In this document: positions 55,274 through 64,000 of the stretch, in pieces
Numbering within the stretch: position 1 is the stretch's first letter
How the letters are laid out: each line of letters opens with the position of its first letter
Notes under the pieces: generated by a model
Databases searched by the model: none
What the model saw: only the letters and a program-made list of their open reading frames with translations
What the model was told of the DNA's origin: nothing
Position numbers and translations under genes: made by a program
Source: Fischerella sp. JS2
GTDB lineage: Bacteria; Cyanobacteriota; Cyanobacteriia; Cyanobacteriales; Nostocaceae
Direction: 5' to 3'
DNA: 64,000 nt
Assembly (NCBI RefSeq): GCF_032393985.1
Contig: NZ_CP135918.1
Location: 4,340,001 to 4,404,000, forward strand

Positions 55274-56545
55274 ATGACAACATCTTATAAGCTAACAGAG
55301 CCACAGTTGCAGCACAAAGCACTCAATAGCCGTCGGATAATGCTGTTTGATATGTCTTGTGGTGGTCATCATGGTGCTTTCATCCAACATTTGATTCGCT
55401 ACTGGGGTGAACATGACTTACCAGGATACATGGATATTGTAGTTATGCCCCAGTTTATAAAGCAACATCAAGACGTAGTGGATTTAGCTGCAACTTATAG
55501 AAGCGATCGCCTGCGTTTTGTCCCGATTACTACCGAAGAAGAGGCTGAACTGGCTCCCTGCTCTACCTTTGCGCGACGTAAAATGCGTGCTTTGCGTGAG
55601 TGGAGTTTAATGAGTCGGTATGCCAAAAAACTAGGTACTACAGAATGCTTGTTAATGTATTTTGATACCTTTCAGTTATCAGTCGTGTTAGGTCGCAAGC
55701 TCCCTTGTACTTTTTCTGGTATCTACTTCCGACCAAGATTTCACTATGGAGATTTTCAAGCAATTACTCTTTCGCAAAAAGAGCGCATCCGCCATTTGCA
55801 AGAACGTGTTCACATTTCTTTAGCTCTGCGCCATCCCCAATTTAAAACTCTATTTAGCCTAGATCAGTTTTCAGTCAAGCTCCTCAACCAATCTAGTAGC
55901 AACACTCAAGTAGTCTATTTACCCGATCCAGTACAAACTTATCCCGATAGTAAATTTCAGGCTAATTCTCTCAAAGCGAATTTAGGAATTGAACCAGGTC
56001 GCCTGGTATTTCTGATGTTTGGCATTATAGATGAGCGCAAAGGCATTCATCAAATTCTAGATGCAATTGCTATGCTACCGCCACATCTGTGCCAGAAACT
56101 TTGTTTGCTGCTAGTTGGTTGTATCAGTAGCGCCGACAAACCAAAGGTAAAAGCTCAAATCATTAAACTCTCTCAGCTTCAATCAGTACAAGTCATCACT
56201 CGCGATCGGTTTGTGATGGAGAGGGAAATTCAGTCTTATTTCCGTATATCAGATGTTGTATTGACTACCCATCAACGTCATGTAGGGACAAGCAATACTC
56301 TGATTCGGGCTGCTGCTGCTCAAAAACCTGTTTTATGTAGTGATTACGGACTGATGGGTGAGTGGACACGCCACTACAAATTAGGTCTAAGTGTAAATTC
56401 GACAGTAGTAAGTGAAATTGCCCAAGGTTTAACTCGGTTTTTGCAGGAGTTGCCAGAAAAATTTTTCGATTCGATTAGTGCTAGAAAGTTTGCCCGACAA
56501 CACTCTGCTGAAAAGTATGCCGAAACAATTTTCAGCTATATGTAG
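55274..56545 (+). CDS. GT4-like glycosyltransferase
   Basis: A 423-residue GT-B protein. The N-terminal MLFDMSCGGHHGAFIQHLIR is followed by a C-terminal lobe with FLMFGIIDERKGIHQILDAI and TLIRAAAAQKPVLCSDYG, where the usual ExxxxxxxE is degenerate. This variation means the retaining mechanism or donor may differ. It lies 169 bp after the preceding GT2 gene, so an internal promoter is possible. Confidence 0.83.
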   Translation: MTTSYKLTEPQLQHKALNSRRIMLFDMSCGGHHGAFIQHLIRYWGEHDLPGYMDIVVMPQFIKQHQDVVDLAATYRSDRLRFVPITTEEEAELAPCSTFARRKMRALREWSLMSRYAKKLGTTECLLMYFDTFQLSVVLGRKLPCTFSGIYFRPRFHYGDFQAITLSQKERIRHLQERVHISLALRHPQFKTLFSLDQFSVKLLNQSSSNTQVVYLPDPVQTYPDSKFQANSLKANLGIEPGRLVFLMFGIIDERKGIHQILDAIAMLPPHLCQKLCLLLVGCISSADKPKVKAQIIKLSQLQSVQVITRDRFVMEREIQSYFRISDVVLTTHQRHVGTSNTLIRAAAAQKPVLCSDYGLMGEWTRHYKLGLSVNSTVVSEIAQGLTRFLQELPEKFFDSISARKFARQHSAEKYAETIFSYM

Positions 56546-56573
56546 CCGTAGTATTGTATAAAACAACAAATTC

Positions 56574-57746
56574 ATGGCGAACTCACACCTACGCGTACTT
56601 TTTATCAGTCACACCTATGTAGTAGGAGTGAATCAGGGAAAATTAAATGCGATCGCAGAAACTGGCAAAGTAGAAGTAGGCTTGCTAACTCCTAGTAACT
56701 GGAAAGCTCTGGAGTGGAATCGCCTGTTTGAAGTAGAAACACCCTACCCCACAATTAAAGTTTATACAGCGCCTGTGTTGTTTACAGGTAGAGGTGGCGC
56801 TTACATCTATGCACCTTGGAAAATCTGGCAAGTAGTCAATGACTTTAAACCTGATTTGGTGCAGGTTGAGGAAGAAGTATTCTCTGTTTGTGCCTTAGAA
56901 CTTGCAGTTTGGAGTCGACTCACAGGTAAGCCACTAGTGGTATTTGGTTGGGAGAACATGAATAGAATCTTACCAATGCCACGTAGTTGGGTACGTAAAT
57001 TTGTCTTGAACACAGCACAACTCATGCTTCCTGGTAATCAAGACGGAGCTGATTTACTCCAGCACTGGGGTTACACCGGATTGATGGAGGTCATGCCACA
57101 AATGGGAGTAGATACTCATTTATTCAGTCCGCGATTATCCCAGGAACGCAAAAATGAAGAGTTTCGCATCGGTTTTCTAGGAAGATTAGTACCAGAAAAA
57201 GGTATTGACACTATACTGGCAGCCGCTCGCTTACTTCGAGAACGCGGACTTAACTGTCAGGTTGTTCTTTGTGGTTCAGGTTCCCATGAAGAAGCGCTGC
57301 GACAAGAGGCTCACCAGCAGCAAATAGCTGATTCAGTAATCTGGCGGGGGTCAGTACGTCACAACCAAGCGCCTGAGGAAATTAGCAACTTTGATGTATT
57401 GGTTCTGCCCTCACGTACCACAGATACTTGGAAAGAGCAATTTGGTCATGTACTGATAGAAGCAATGGCAATGGGAGTTCCGGTAGTTGGCTCTAACAGT
57501 GGAGAAATTCCTAACGTTATAGGGCGTACTGATTTAGTTTTTCCAGAAGCAGATGCACTAGCTTTAGCAGCTATCCTAGAGCGAATGATCACTGAACCAA
57601 GCTGGAGGCAAGAGTTAGGATGCTACTGCATCACCAGAGTAGCTCAAAATTATACCCACGAACGAATTGCCGAACGCTTAATCAACCTTTGGAACATAGT
57701 TCTGAATCAGAAAACAGAAGAGTATGCCTTGAGCGTAGATAGCTAA
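56574..57746 (+). CDS. GT4-family glycosyltransferase
   Basis: A 390-residue GT-B enzyme with RVLFISHTYVVGVNQGKL, RIGFLGRLVPEKGIDTIL, CGSGSHEEAL and a complete EX7E donor site (LIEAMAMGVPVVGSNSGEIP, about residue 295). The start ATG lies 28 bp after the preceding gene. The donor is unknown. Confidence 0.93.
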   Translation: MANSHLRVLFISHTYVVGVNQGKLNAIAETGKVEVGLLTPSNWKALEWNRLFEVETPYPTIKVYTAPVLFTGRGGAYIYAPWKIWQVVNDFKPDLVQVEEEVFSVCALELAVWSRLTGKPLVVFGWENMNRILPMPRSWVRKFVLNTAQLMLPGNQDGADLLQHWGYTGLMEVMPQMGVDTHLFSPRLSQERKNEEFRIGFLGRLVPEKGIDTILAAARLLRERGLNCQVVLCGSGSHEEALRQEAHQQQIADSVIWRGSVRHNQAPEEISNFDVLVLPSRTTDTWKEQFGHVLIEAMAMGVPVVGSNSGEIPNVIGRTDLVFPEADALALAAILERMITEPSWRQELGCYCITRVAQNYTHERIAERLINLWNIVLNQKTEEYALSVDS

Positions 57747-57807
57747 TTATGATCAACCGTTCAGCTCAACTTTTAGTCAAGCTCTGTAATGCACAAATGA
57801 GGTAACA

Positions 57808-58944
57808 ATGCGTGTAGCGATTGTGCGTTCAATGCCCAATTTTAGTATGGATGTTTATGCGGATGGTGTAATTTCAGGATTGAGAAATGTGCGATCGCAT
57901 TGGGAAATAGTTGAACTCGCACCTCGTCCTATAGATAGAAATAACCCCTCTTTATTTCTCAGAGCTAGAAAATACTATGAGCGTTTCTGGCGCTTCCCTA
58001 ATTTTGTCAAATCTCAAACAGTAGACATATTTCATATCATTGACCATAGCGAAGGTCATATTGTTAATTGGTTAAAAAATCAGAACAAACCTATAGTAGT
58101 TACTTGTCACGATTTAATTAATTATTTCTATCAAGATAATCTGCGTGGTGCAGTGCAAGTACCTATCGTTAGTAGTAACCTTTGGCTGCGCTCCGTGCAA
58201 GCTATGCAGCACGCCAACCACATTATTACTGTTTCCTCTGTAACAGCCAAAGATACAAATAAAATACTAAATATTGAGCCAAAACGTATTAGTGTAATTC
58301 CTAACGCTGTTGAACCTATATTTCAGCCGTTGTCAGAAAATCAGTATGATGACTTGCGTCAAAAATATGGGATTTCATCCGAAAAATTTTGTCTGCTTAA
58401 TGTCGGGAATGACCATCCACGTAAAAATATTTCTACTATTCTTAAAGTCATAAAAATCTTAAAAGAAAAAGGGCTACCTATACATTTTTGGAAAGCAGGT
58501 TCGCCACTTACAGATGATAATCAAAAATTTATCCAAACTCACGGACTTGAACAGTATATCAGCTATCTTGGAAAACCAGATAAACAAACTTTAGTCAAAA
58601 TTTATAATGCTGCTGATATTTTAATAGCACCCTCATTCCATGAGGGCTTTGGAATCACAATCCTAGAAGCAATGGCGTGTAAAACACCAGTAATTACCTC
58701 AAATGTGTCAGCTATGCCCGAAGTAGTAGGAGATGCAGGAGTTCTGGTTGATCCAAACAATGCTGAGGAAATAGCACAAGCAGTGTGTCATCTCTACACT
58801 GACCCTATATCTTATCAAAAATTAGCTGAAAAAGGTTTAGCGAGAGTAAAATATTTTACCTGGGAAAAAACCGCAGAGCAAATTGCTCAAAAATATGAGG
58901 AATTAGTACAAACAAAGGCAGAGGGCAGAAGGCAGCTATGCTGA
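57808..58944 (+). CDS. GT4-family glycosyltransferase
   Basis: A 378-residue GT-B enzyme: CHDLINYF, ITVSSVTAKD, VIPNAVEPIFQPL, LLNVGNDHPRKN, PSFHEGFGITILEAMACKTP (donor site about 287) and MPEVVGDAGVLVDP, as in mannosyl- or other hexosyl-transferases. The last residues (TKAEGRRQLC) come from a GGCAGAGGGCAGAAGGCAG-type dispersed repeat overlapping the stop. Confidence 0.93.
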   Translation: MRVAIVRSMPNFSMDVYADGVISGLRNVRSHWEIVELAPRPIDRNNPSLFLRARKYYERFWRFPNFVKSQTVDIFHIIDHSEGHIVNWLKNQNKPIVVTCHDLINYFYQDNLRGAVQVPIVSSNLWLRSVQAMQHANHIITVSSVTAKDTNKILNIEPKRISVIPNAVEPIFQPLSENQYDDLRQKYGISSEKFCLLNVGNDHPRKNISTILKVIKILKEKGLPIHFWKAGSPLTDDNQKFIQTHGLEQYISYLGKPDKQTLVKIYNAADILIAPSFHEGFGITILEAMACKTPVITSNVSAMPEVVGDAGVLVDPNNAEEIAQAVCHLYTDPISYQKLAEKGLARVKYFTWEKTAEQIAQKYEELVQTKAEGRRQLC

Positions 58945-59001
58945 AGGAACAAAATAAGCTGGGCATTGGGAATGGGAAAATTATCACTATCTTAATTACC
59001 C

Positions 59002-59043
59002 ATTACCAATTACCAATTACCAATTACCAATTACCAATTACCA
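59002..59043. repeat. Heptamer repeat (ATTACCA)6 abutting a start codon
   Basis: Six perfect ATTACCA units (59002-59043) end exactly at the base before the ATG at 59044. The array replaces any Shine-Dalgarno sequence there. Confidence 0.9.
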
Positions 59044-60318
59044 ATGTCCAAGATGAAAATCCTCATATCCGCCTACTCCTGTGAACCAGGCAGGGGTTCT
59101 GAACCTGGTGTGGGCTGGAACGTAGCGCGAGAAGTCGCAAAATACCATGAGGTCTGGGTATTAACTAGACCTGATGAAAGTAGTGAAATTATTGAAGCAG
59201 AATTAGCTCGCAATCCAGTCCCCAACTTGCACTTTGTGTATTTCAATTTACCCTTCTTGGGTAGCCTCTGGCGTTGGAACCAATCAGGGGCGATGCAAAT
59301 TCACTACTATCTTTGGCAAATTCAAGCATATTTTGTTGCCCGTCGCCTGCATCGTCAGATTGGCTTTGATGCGATTCACCATGTTACTTTTGTGAAATAT
59401 TCCAATCCTAGTTTCCTTTCGTTGTTACCTGTTCCTTTTATTTGGGGTCCGGTTGGTGGCGGAGAATCTGCACCAAAAGCCTTTTGGCAAGATTTTAGTT
59501 GGCGTGCCAAAGCTTACGAAACTGCACGCAGCTTGGTTCGTTGGCTAGGTGAACTTGATCCATTTGTCCACATGACTGCCAAAAAAAGTGCCATAGTTAG
59601 AGCTACAACAGAGGATACAGCTAAGCGCATTCGCAAAATGGGTGTCAATCAGGTAGAGGTGATTTGCGAATCAGGTTTACCCAAGGAAGAAATTCTTAGT
59701 CTTGCTCAATGTTCAATGCCTACCGACTCTACCGTTAGGTTTATTAGTATGGGTAGGCTACTACATTGGAAAGGTTTTCACCTGGGAATACGTGCCTTTG
59801 CTAAAGCTAATCTGCCAAATTCCGAGTACTGGATTTTAGGTGATGGACCTGAACGCCAAAGGCTGCAAAATCTGGCTGAAGAACTAGGAGTTGCAGAAAA
59901 GGTGAAATTTTGGGGTAGGCTACCAAGAGAGCAAAGCTTAGAAAAATTAAGTAAGTGTATCGCACTGGTTCATCCCAGCCTCCATGACTCTGGTGGTTGG
60001 GTTTGTCTGGAAGCTATGGCAGCAGGTCGTCCAGTACTGTGCCTTGATTTAGGAGGACCCGCAGTCCAGGTAACATCTGAAACTGGTTTTAAAGTTTCTG
60101 CCCATACACCCCAACAAGCAGTAGAGGATTTAGCTATAGCAATGACCCGCTTAGCAGAAGACTCAGAACTGAGAACCCACATGGGCAAAGCAGCACAAAC
60201 AAGAGTTAGAGAAGTCTTTGACCGAGAAGTTATGGGTTTAGCTTTGGCTCAACTTTATGAGGAAATCGCAGCACCAAATAGCAATCAGTCTAAGCCGATG
60301 TTGCTTCACTCAAACTAG
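59044..60318 (+). CDS. GT4-family glycosyltransferase
   Basis: A 424-residue GT-B enzyme: ISAYSCEPGRGSEPGVGWNV, WGPVGGGESAP, RFISMGRLLHWKGFHLGI, ILGDGPERQRL and the donor site CLEAMAAGRPVLCLDLGG (about 322). The first ATG follows directly on the ATTACCA array, so the start may instead be Met4 (59053). The N-terminal EPGxGSEPGxGW pattern defines a subgroup frequent in exopolysaccharide loci. Confidence 0.93.
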   Translation: MSKMKILISAYSCEPGRGSEPGVGWNVAREVAKYHEVWVLTRPDESSEIIEAELARNPVPNLHFVYFNLPFLGSLWRWNQSGAMQIHYYLWQIQAYFVARRLHRQIGFDAIHHVTFVKYSNPSFLSLLPVPFIWGPVGGGESAPKAFWQDFSWRAKAYETARSLVRWLGELDPFVHMTAKKSAIVRATTEDTAKRIRKMGVNQVEVICESGLPKEEILSLAQCSMPTDSTVRFISMGRLLHWKGFHLGIRAFAKANLPNSEYWILGDGPERQRLQNLAEELGVAEKVKFWGRLPREQSLEKLSKCIALVHPSLHDSGGWVCLEAMAAGRPVLCLDLGGPAVQVTSETGFKVSAHTPQQAVEDLAIAMTRLAEDSELRTHMGKAAQTRVREVFDREVMGLALAQLYEEIAAPNSNQSKPMLLHSN

Positions 60319-60623
60319 TCTTCTTGCATAACTCTGGAGAAATAAAAATACTAACCCTACTCAAAACCTCAGAAAATATCTTGATTTTGATTGTGCAATT
60401 CTCCCAAAGGGAAGAACTTTGCTAACACATTTCTGCTTTATCATTTAAACTTTGTTAGTTGCGAAAGTTAAGTGCAAACAAGATTTCAAGATTATTCTCT
60501 ACACAGAGAGATATAGAGGTATAATAACGTATTGCTAAGTGAAAAGCTAAGTAAGACTGCGAGAACAGCTTAACTTTGATGAACTTTATCAATACATTGG
60601 CAGTATTTTTATAAACAGAGAAT
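60319..60623. promoter_or_regulatory. Intergenic region, probable internal promoter
   Basis: 305 bp with no gene. A TATAAT hexamer lies at 60520-60525, about 100 bp before the acyltransferase start, and could drive the second part of the cluster. No clear -35 box is seen. Confidence 0.4.
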
Positions 60624-61712
60624 ATGCAAAAACCAAGATTGGTGGGTGTAGACCTATGTCGAGGAATTGCAGCGTATGCTGTTGTTTTATTACATTCTGG
60701 TGATCAAAGTTGGGGTTATATCAGCCCTTTAGCATCAGAATTTAGAAGCTTCTTTTATTTTGCAGTTCCCTTTTTCTTAGCTACATCTTTTCATTTCTCA
60801 ATGGGCAAAGTATATACAGGATTGACTGTTAATTTTTGGAAGCAAAGATTTCAGCGTATTATCATGCCATACATTATCTGGACAATATTTTATTTATTTT
60901 CTAAAATACTAATATTTACTATCAACAAACAACCAGATAAAATTAAAGAAATATTTTTAGACCCAGTTTCAATTATTTTTTTTGGAGGAGCATCGCTGCA
61001 ATTATACTACTTACCTATTTTGATAGTAGGTACTTGTTCATTAATAATTGCAGAGTATTTAGTTAAGCGGCACACTAGAGTTAGTGTACTAGCTTTATTG
61101 AGTATTGTCAGTACGTTTATTTACAATTTATTTTTAGTGTCTGGAAATGATTTTCAGCTGGGCCCTAACGTCGCTTTTCAAAATATAGTTAAATTAATAG
61201 CACCTAATGCGAATGAAATTCCTCTTTTGAGAATCATATTTGTTCAAATAGCATTTCTCATCAGATGTCTTCCATACCTTTTCATTGCAATGGTTTTTCA
61301 GCCATTAATTACCAGAAAAGAATATACTAAACATATTAACTTTCTAACCCTCTGTTTATTTGTTTTTTTTATTGTTGTTTGTAGTTATGGTAAACTATTC
61401 TTACCTATTGCCGTACAGGAATTATTCTTAGGATATTCACTCCTAATTTTGGGTATTTATTTATCAAAGTATATTAAAAATAATAATTTAATTACTAGCT
61501 TGGGATTCTGTTCTTTTGGGATTTACTTAATCCATACAATATTTATAAACATATTTCAAATAATAATAGGGAAAAATCTACCAGTTTTGATGAATCAAGT
61601 AACGGTATTTTCCATACTAATGATTTCTATTTGCAGCTTTTTATTAAGCTGGATAGCTGTATATCTCATGGTCAAAAACAAATTTATTGCTAAATATGTG
61701 TTTGGTACTTAG
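60624..61712 (+). CDS. Acyltransferase family 3 membrane protein
   Basis: A 362-residue multi-span protein of the acyltransferase-3/OafA group. The family start VGVDLCRGIAAYAVVLLHSG carries the catalytic-type His, and about ten hydrophobic segments follow. Such enzymes add acetyl or other acyl groups to sugars during glycan export. It is very AT-rich. It lies 3 bp upstream of the next GT4 gene. Confidence 0.87.
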   Translation: MQKPRLVGVDLCRGIAAYAVVLLHSGDQSWGYISPLASEFRSFFYFAVPFFLATSFHFSMGKVYTGLTVNFWKQRFQRIIMPYIIWTIFYLFSKILIFTINKQPDKIKEIFLDPVSIIFFGGASLQLYYLPILIVGTCSLIIAEYLVKRHTRVSVLALLSIVSTFIYNLFLVSGNDFQLGPNVAFQNIVKLIAPNANEIPLLRIIFVQIAFLIRCLPYLFIAMVFQPLITRKEYTKHINFLTLCLFVFFIVVCSYGKLFLPIAVQELFLGYSLLILGIYLSKYIKNNNLITSLGFCSFGIYLIHTIFINIFQIIIGKNLPVLMNQVTVFSILMISICSFLLSWIAVYLMVKNKFIAKYVFGT

Positions 61713-61715
61713 ATA

Positions 61716-62906
61716 ATGCATATCTTAACTATTCATAACTACTATCAGATTCGAGGAGGGGAGGATGAGTGTCATGAAGCTGAAGTAAGACTATTACGCG
61801 AGAGAGGGCATCATGTTGAAGTGCATGAGGAAAATAATGATCATATGGCAGCCTTGAGTAACTTCAGCAAGGTTACGAAAACAATTTGGTCTCAGGAAAC
61901 TTATCAAACACTCAAGCATCTATTAAAGGAACAACCTTATGATGTGGTGCATGTACAGAACTTTTTTCCCCTAATTTCTCCATCAGTGTACTATGCAGCA
62001 AAAGCAGAAGGAGTACCTGTAGTCCAGACCTTACACAATTACCGTCTTTTGTGTCCCAACGCTTTATTTTTCCGTAATGGAAACATTTGTGAAGACTGCT
62101 TGGGACAAGTTATACCTTATCCAGGAGTGTTGCATGGTTGTTACCGCAACAGCCAAGTTGCAAGTGGAGGTGTAGCAACGATGCTGGCGGTGCATTGGGC
62201 AATAAATACCTGGACAAAAATGGTAGATATATACATCGCTTTGACTGAGTTTGCCCGACAGAAATTTATTGCTGGTGGTCTGCCAGCAGAGAAAATTGTA
62301 GTTAAACCAAACTTTGTCAGTCCCGAACCTGCTGTTGGCAACGGCAGTGGTGGCTACGCCCTTTATGTAGGTAGACTTTCTGTGGAAAAGGGTATAGATA
62401 CTCTCTTAAAAGCTTGGGAACATCTCAGTCCACAAATTCCTCTGAAAATTGTAGGTGATGGCCCTTTAGCTGAGCAAGTGGTAGAAGCTGCAAAACGACA
62501 TTCTGGTGTGGAATGGCTGGGACGCAAACCAATGTCACAAGTACATGATTTGATGGGAGAAGCGAGGTTTTTGGTTTTTCCCTCAAAGTGGTATGAAACT
62601 TTTGGTCGGGTTGCAGTTGAGGCATTTGCAAAAGGAACTCCAGTCATTGCTGCTAATATCGGTGCGATCGCAGAGTTAGTAGATTCCGGTCGAACTGGCC
62701 TGCATTTCCGTCCAGGTGATCCAGATGACTTAACAGCTAAAGTAGAGTGGATGTTAGCCAACCCAGTCAAGCTTGCTTCCATGCGCCAGGAAGCACGGGC
62801 AGAGTTTGAAGCTAAATACACCGCAGAGCAAAATTATCAAAAACTAATGGAAATTTATACTAAGATGCAAAAACTTGTTCCGAATAATAAATTACGACAT
62901 CATTGA
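61716..62906 (+). CDS. GT4-family glycosyltransferase
   Basis: A 396-residue GT-B enzyme: HNYYQIRGGEDECHEAEVRL, HVQNFFPLISPSVYYAAKA, HNYRLLCPNALFF, GRLSVEKGIDTLLKAW and donor site VEAFAKGTPVIAANIGAIAE (about 301). It has the GGED N-terminal motif and CxxC pair of a well-known exopolysaccharide GT4 subgroup. It starts 3 bp after the acyltransferase stop, so the two are co-transcribed. Confidence 0.94.
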   Translation: MHILTIHNYYQIRGGEDECHEAEVRLLRERGHHVEVHEENNDHMAALSNFSKVTKTIWSQETYQTLKHLLKEQPYDVVHVQNFFPLISPSVYYAAKAEGVPVVQTLHNYRLLCPNALFFRNGNICEDCLGQVIPYPGVLHGCYRNSQVASGGVATMLAVHWAINTWTKMVDIYIALTEFARQKFIAGGLPAEKIVVKPNFVSPEPAVGNGSGGYALYVGRLSVEKGIDTLLKAWEHLSPQIPLKIVGDGPLAEQVVEAAKRHSGVEWLGRKPMSQVHDLMGEARFLVFPSKWYETFGRVAVEAFAKGTPVIAANIGAIAELVDSGRTGLHFRPGDPDDLTAKVEWMLANPVKLASMRQEARAEFEAKYTAEQNYQKLMEIYTKMQKLVPNNKLRHH

Positions 62907-62934
62907 ATCATCAAATCAAAACTTAGGGGGATAG

Positions 62935-64000
62935 ATGAACGCCGGGATAGGAATTTATAGAAAAAAAGCAGCGTACATTAAAAATTCTTTACTCATACCA
63001 TTTGCATTTGCTACCGCTTTTTTCCCCCGGATTCTCTATTCTTTAGGTTTTCCCTCATTTATCAATTTTTTTCACTTTTTCATAGTTCCACTGGCTTGCG
63101 GCATTATCATAATAAAAACAAAAATTAAAGATAAAAAGCAAATTTCTCTTTCTCAAACTCTCATAGTTGCTCTTTTCATCTTACTAGGAGTCATGACTGC
63201 TAGTGCCCTTCTTAATCGGGCTGGAGTGATTAACGTTTTTCTCTCATTGATGTTGCTTGGCGAGCCTTTTTTACTGCTACTGGCAATAACTTGTATTACT
63301 AATTCTCCGGAAACTCTCAAAAGAATTAGAACTTGGATATTAAGGTTTGCCTTTGTACACCTATTTTTGGCTTTTCTTCAGTATTTTCTTCTCAGTATTG
63401 GCAGACCTTTACCTGCACGTATCGTTATAGCAGGACCAGACAGTATCCAAGGAGTGTTTTTTGTCTCAGGTTCTGGTCATGTTGTGGGTGTTTCTGTGTC
63501 TATGGCATTTGGTCTATATTATTTCGTCAGTGCCAAGACTGCTCCTATGTGGCTGCGAATTTCTGTTTTCTTTGCTGCTTTTTATCACCTTTTAATTGCG
63601 GATGCCAAACAGGTACTGCTCGTATGGCTCATGGCCTGGGTACTATTGATATTTATTAAATTAAACGATATTAAAGCTACCATACAGTATTTAATAGCCG
63701 CAATCTTAATTGGTTATGCCCTAAATTGGTGCTTACAAAATCTAGAAATCTTTAGTGCTTTCAAAGTTTGGATGAGACCAGAACTTTACGGTCCTGACGG
63801 TTTAGCTACTCAACTGAAGACAGAACCATTGAAAATTATTCCCTCATTCTATAAATCACCCTTAAATTGGTTATTTGGTCTTGGACCGGGTCATACTATT
63901 GGACGATTAGGAGGGTGGATGTTAAAAGACTATTCAGCTTTGTTAAGTCCATTGGGTGCTACTATTCATCCCGCCAGTCAGGCTGTTTGGGATGCTTGGA
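62935..64000 (+). CDS. O-antigen ligase/polymerase-like membrane protein (3' end outside window)
   Basis: An open frame of 355 codons from the ATG at 62935 to the window end. It is strongly hydrophobic with about ten likely membrane spans, plus a large extracytoplasmic loop near residues 245-330 (TIGRLGGWMLKDYSALLSPL). This topology fits Wzy/WaaL-type proteins of glycan clusters. In an ABC-exporter cluster a ligase-like role is more likely than a polymerase. The family call rests on topology and context. GGGGGATAG precedes the start. Confidence 0.75.
   Translation, partial: MNAGIGIYRKKAAYIKNSLLIPFAFATAFFPRILYSLGFPSFINFFHFFIVPLACGIIIIKTKIKDKKQISLSQTLIVALFILLGVMTASALLNRAGVINVFLSLMLLGEPFLLLLAITCITNSPETLKRIRTWILRFAFVHLFLAFLQYFLLSIGRPLPARIVIAGPDSIQGVFFVSGSGHVVGVSVSMAFGLYYFVSAKTAPMWLRISVFFAAFYHLLIADAKQVLLVWLMAWVLLIFIKLNDIKATIQYLIAAILIGYALNWCLQNLEIFSAFKVWMRPELYGPDGLATQLKTEPLKIIPSFYKSPLNWLFGLGPGHTIGRLGGWMLKDYSALLSPLGATIHPASQAVWDAW

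Noticed and set aside
62363-62821. 152-codon minus-strand frame
   Set aside because: It lies antisense within the GT4 gene 61716-62906 and has no recognisable content.
63333-63659. 108-codon plus-strand frame
   Set aside because: It is out of frame with the longer membrane protein reading from 62935 to the window end.
40098-64000. Assignment of the cluster as the heterocyst envelope polysaccharide island
   Set aside because: The gene types fit many exopolysaccharide loci and I see no gene specific to the hep island, so this remains only a possibility.
1-64000. CRISPR array or prophage
   Set aside because: No regularly spaced repeats with unique spacers and no phage structural genes were seen; the tandem repeats are heptamers without spacers.

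Overview
The window comes from a filamentous, heterocyst-forming cyanobacterium (Nostocales). The evidence is the many HIP1 octamers (GCGATCGC), heptameric short tandem repeats (GTTAGTA, ATTACCA), cyanobacterial families such as DUF3386 and the AAA-like/HTH ATPases, a multi-PAS phosphorelay, and above all a tiny patS gene (MLFDPSSERGSGR, 5853-5894) facing a hetY/tsaE homologue. PatS is the peptide inhibitor that spaces heterocysts.

Layout. 1-1561: relic of a restriction-modification locus, with a nuclease-like gene split by an IS1-family element (249-1004, 8-bp target duplication) and a truncated Dam-type methyltransferase. 1619-8594: a YdeP-type molybdopterin oxidoreductase, two single-domain response regulators, patS, hetY/tsaE, a YvcK/CofD-like protein and ruvC. 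8713-8882 is a MITE-like element and 8990-9745 a second IS1 copy of the same length, in opposite orientation and with its own target duplication. 10024-14368: aquaporin, small proteins and a long gene-poor stretch with hairpins and MITE copies. 14369-24479: a minus-strand signalling block made of a lone receiver, a receiver translationally coupled to a 2074-residue kinase with ten PAS domains, and a REC-wHTH-HPt-REC-REC-GGDEF regulator. 25337-32266: an HTH/AAA-like ATPase, a GAF-LuxR regulator, a DUF3386 protein, a PhyH-like oxygenase, a methyltransferase and an iron-containing redox enzyme. 32608-35248: ftsI and an ftsL-like gene separated by repeats. 35594-38036: a lipoprotein, an ABM-like protein and an AMIN/beta-lactamase-like protein. 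38651-38734: tRNA-Leu(CAA).

40098-64000 is one plus-strand surface-polysaccharide cluster, still open at the window end. It holds a WecG/TagA enzyme, a Wzm/Wzt-type ABC exporter, a run of GT2 and GT4 glycosyltransferases, a HAD-like protein, UDP-galactopyranose mutase (glf), a GlfT2-like galactofuranosyltransferase, an acyltransferase and a ligase/polymerase-like membrane protein. Together they suggest an exported, probably galactofuranose-containing glycan whose chain is made in the cytoplasm and exported by the ABC transporter.

Repeats have invaded many intergenic regions and some coding sequences: a palindrome inside the oxidoreductase, a GC-rich insert in the kinase ATPase domain, and a heptamer array abutting a glycosyltransferase start codon. 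The most notable unlabelled item is the 13-codon patS gene and its roughly 880-bp upstream region.
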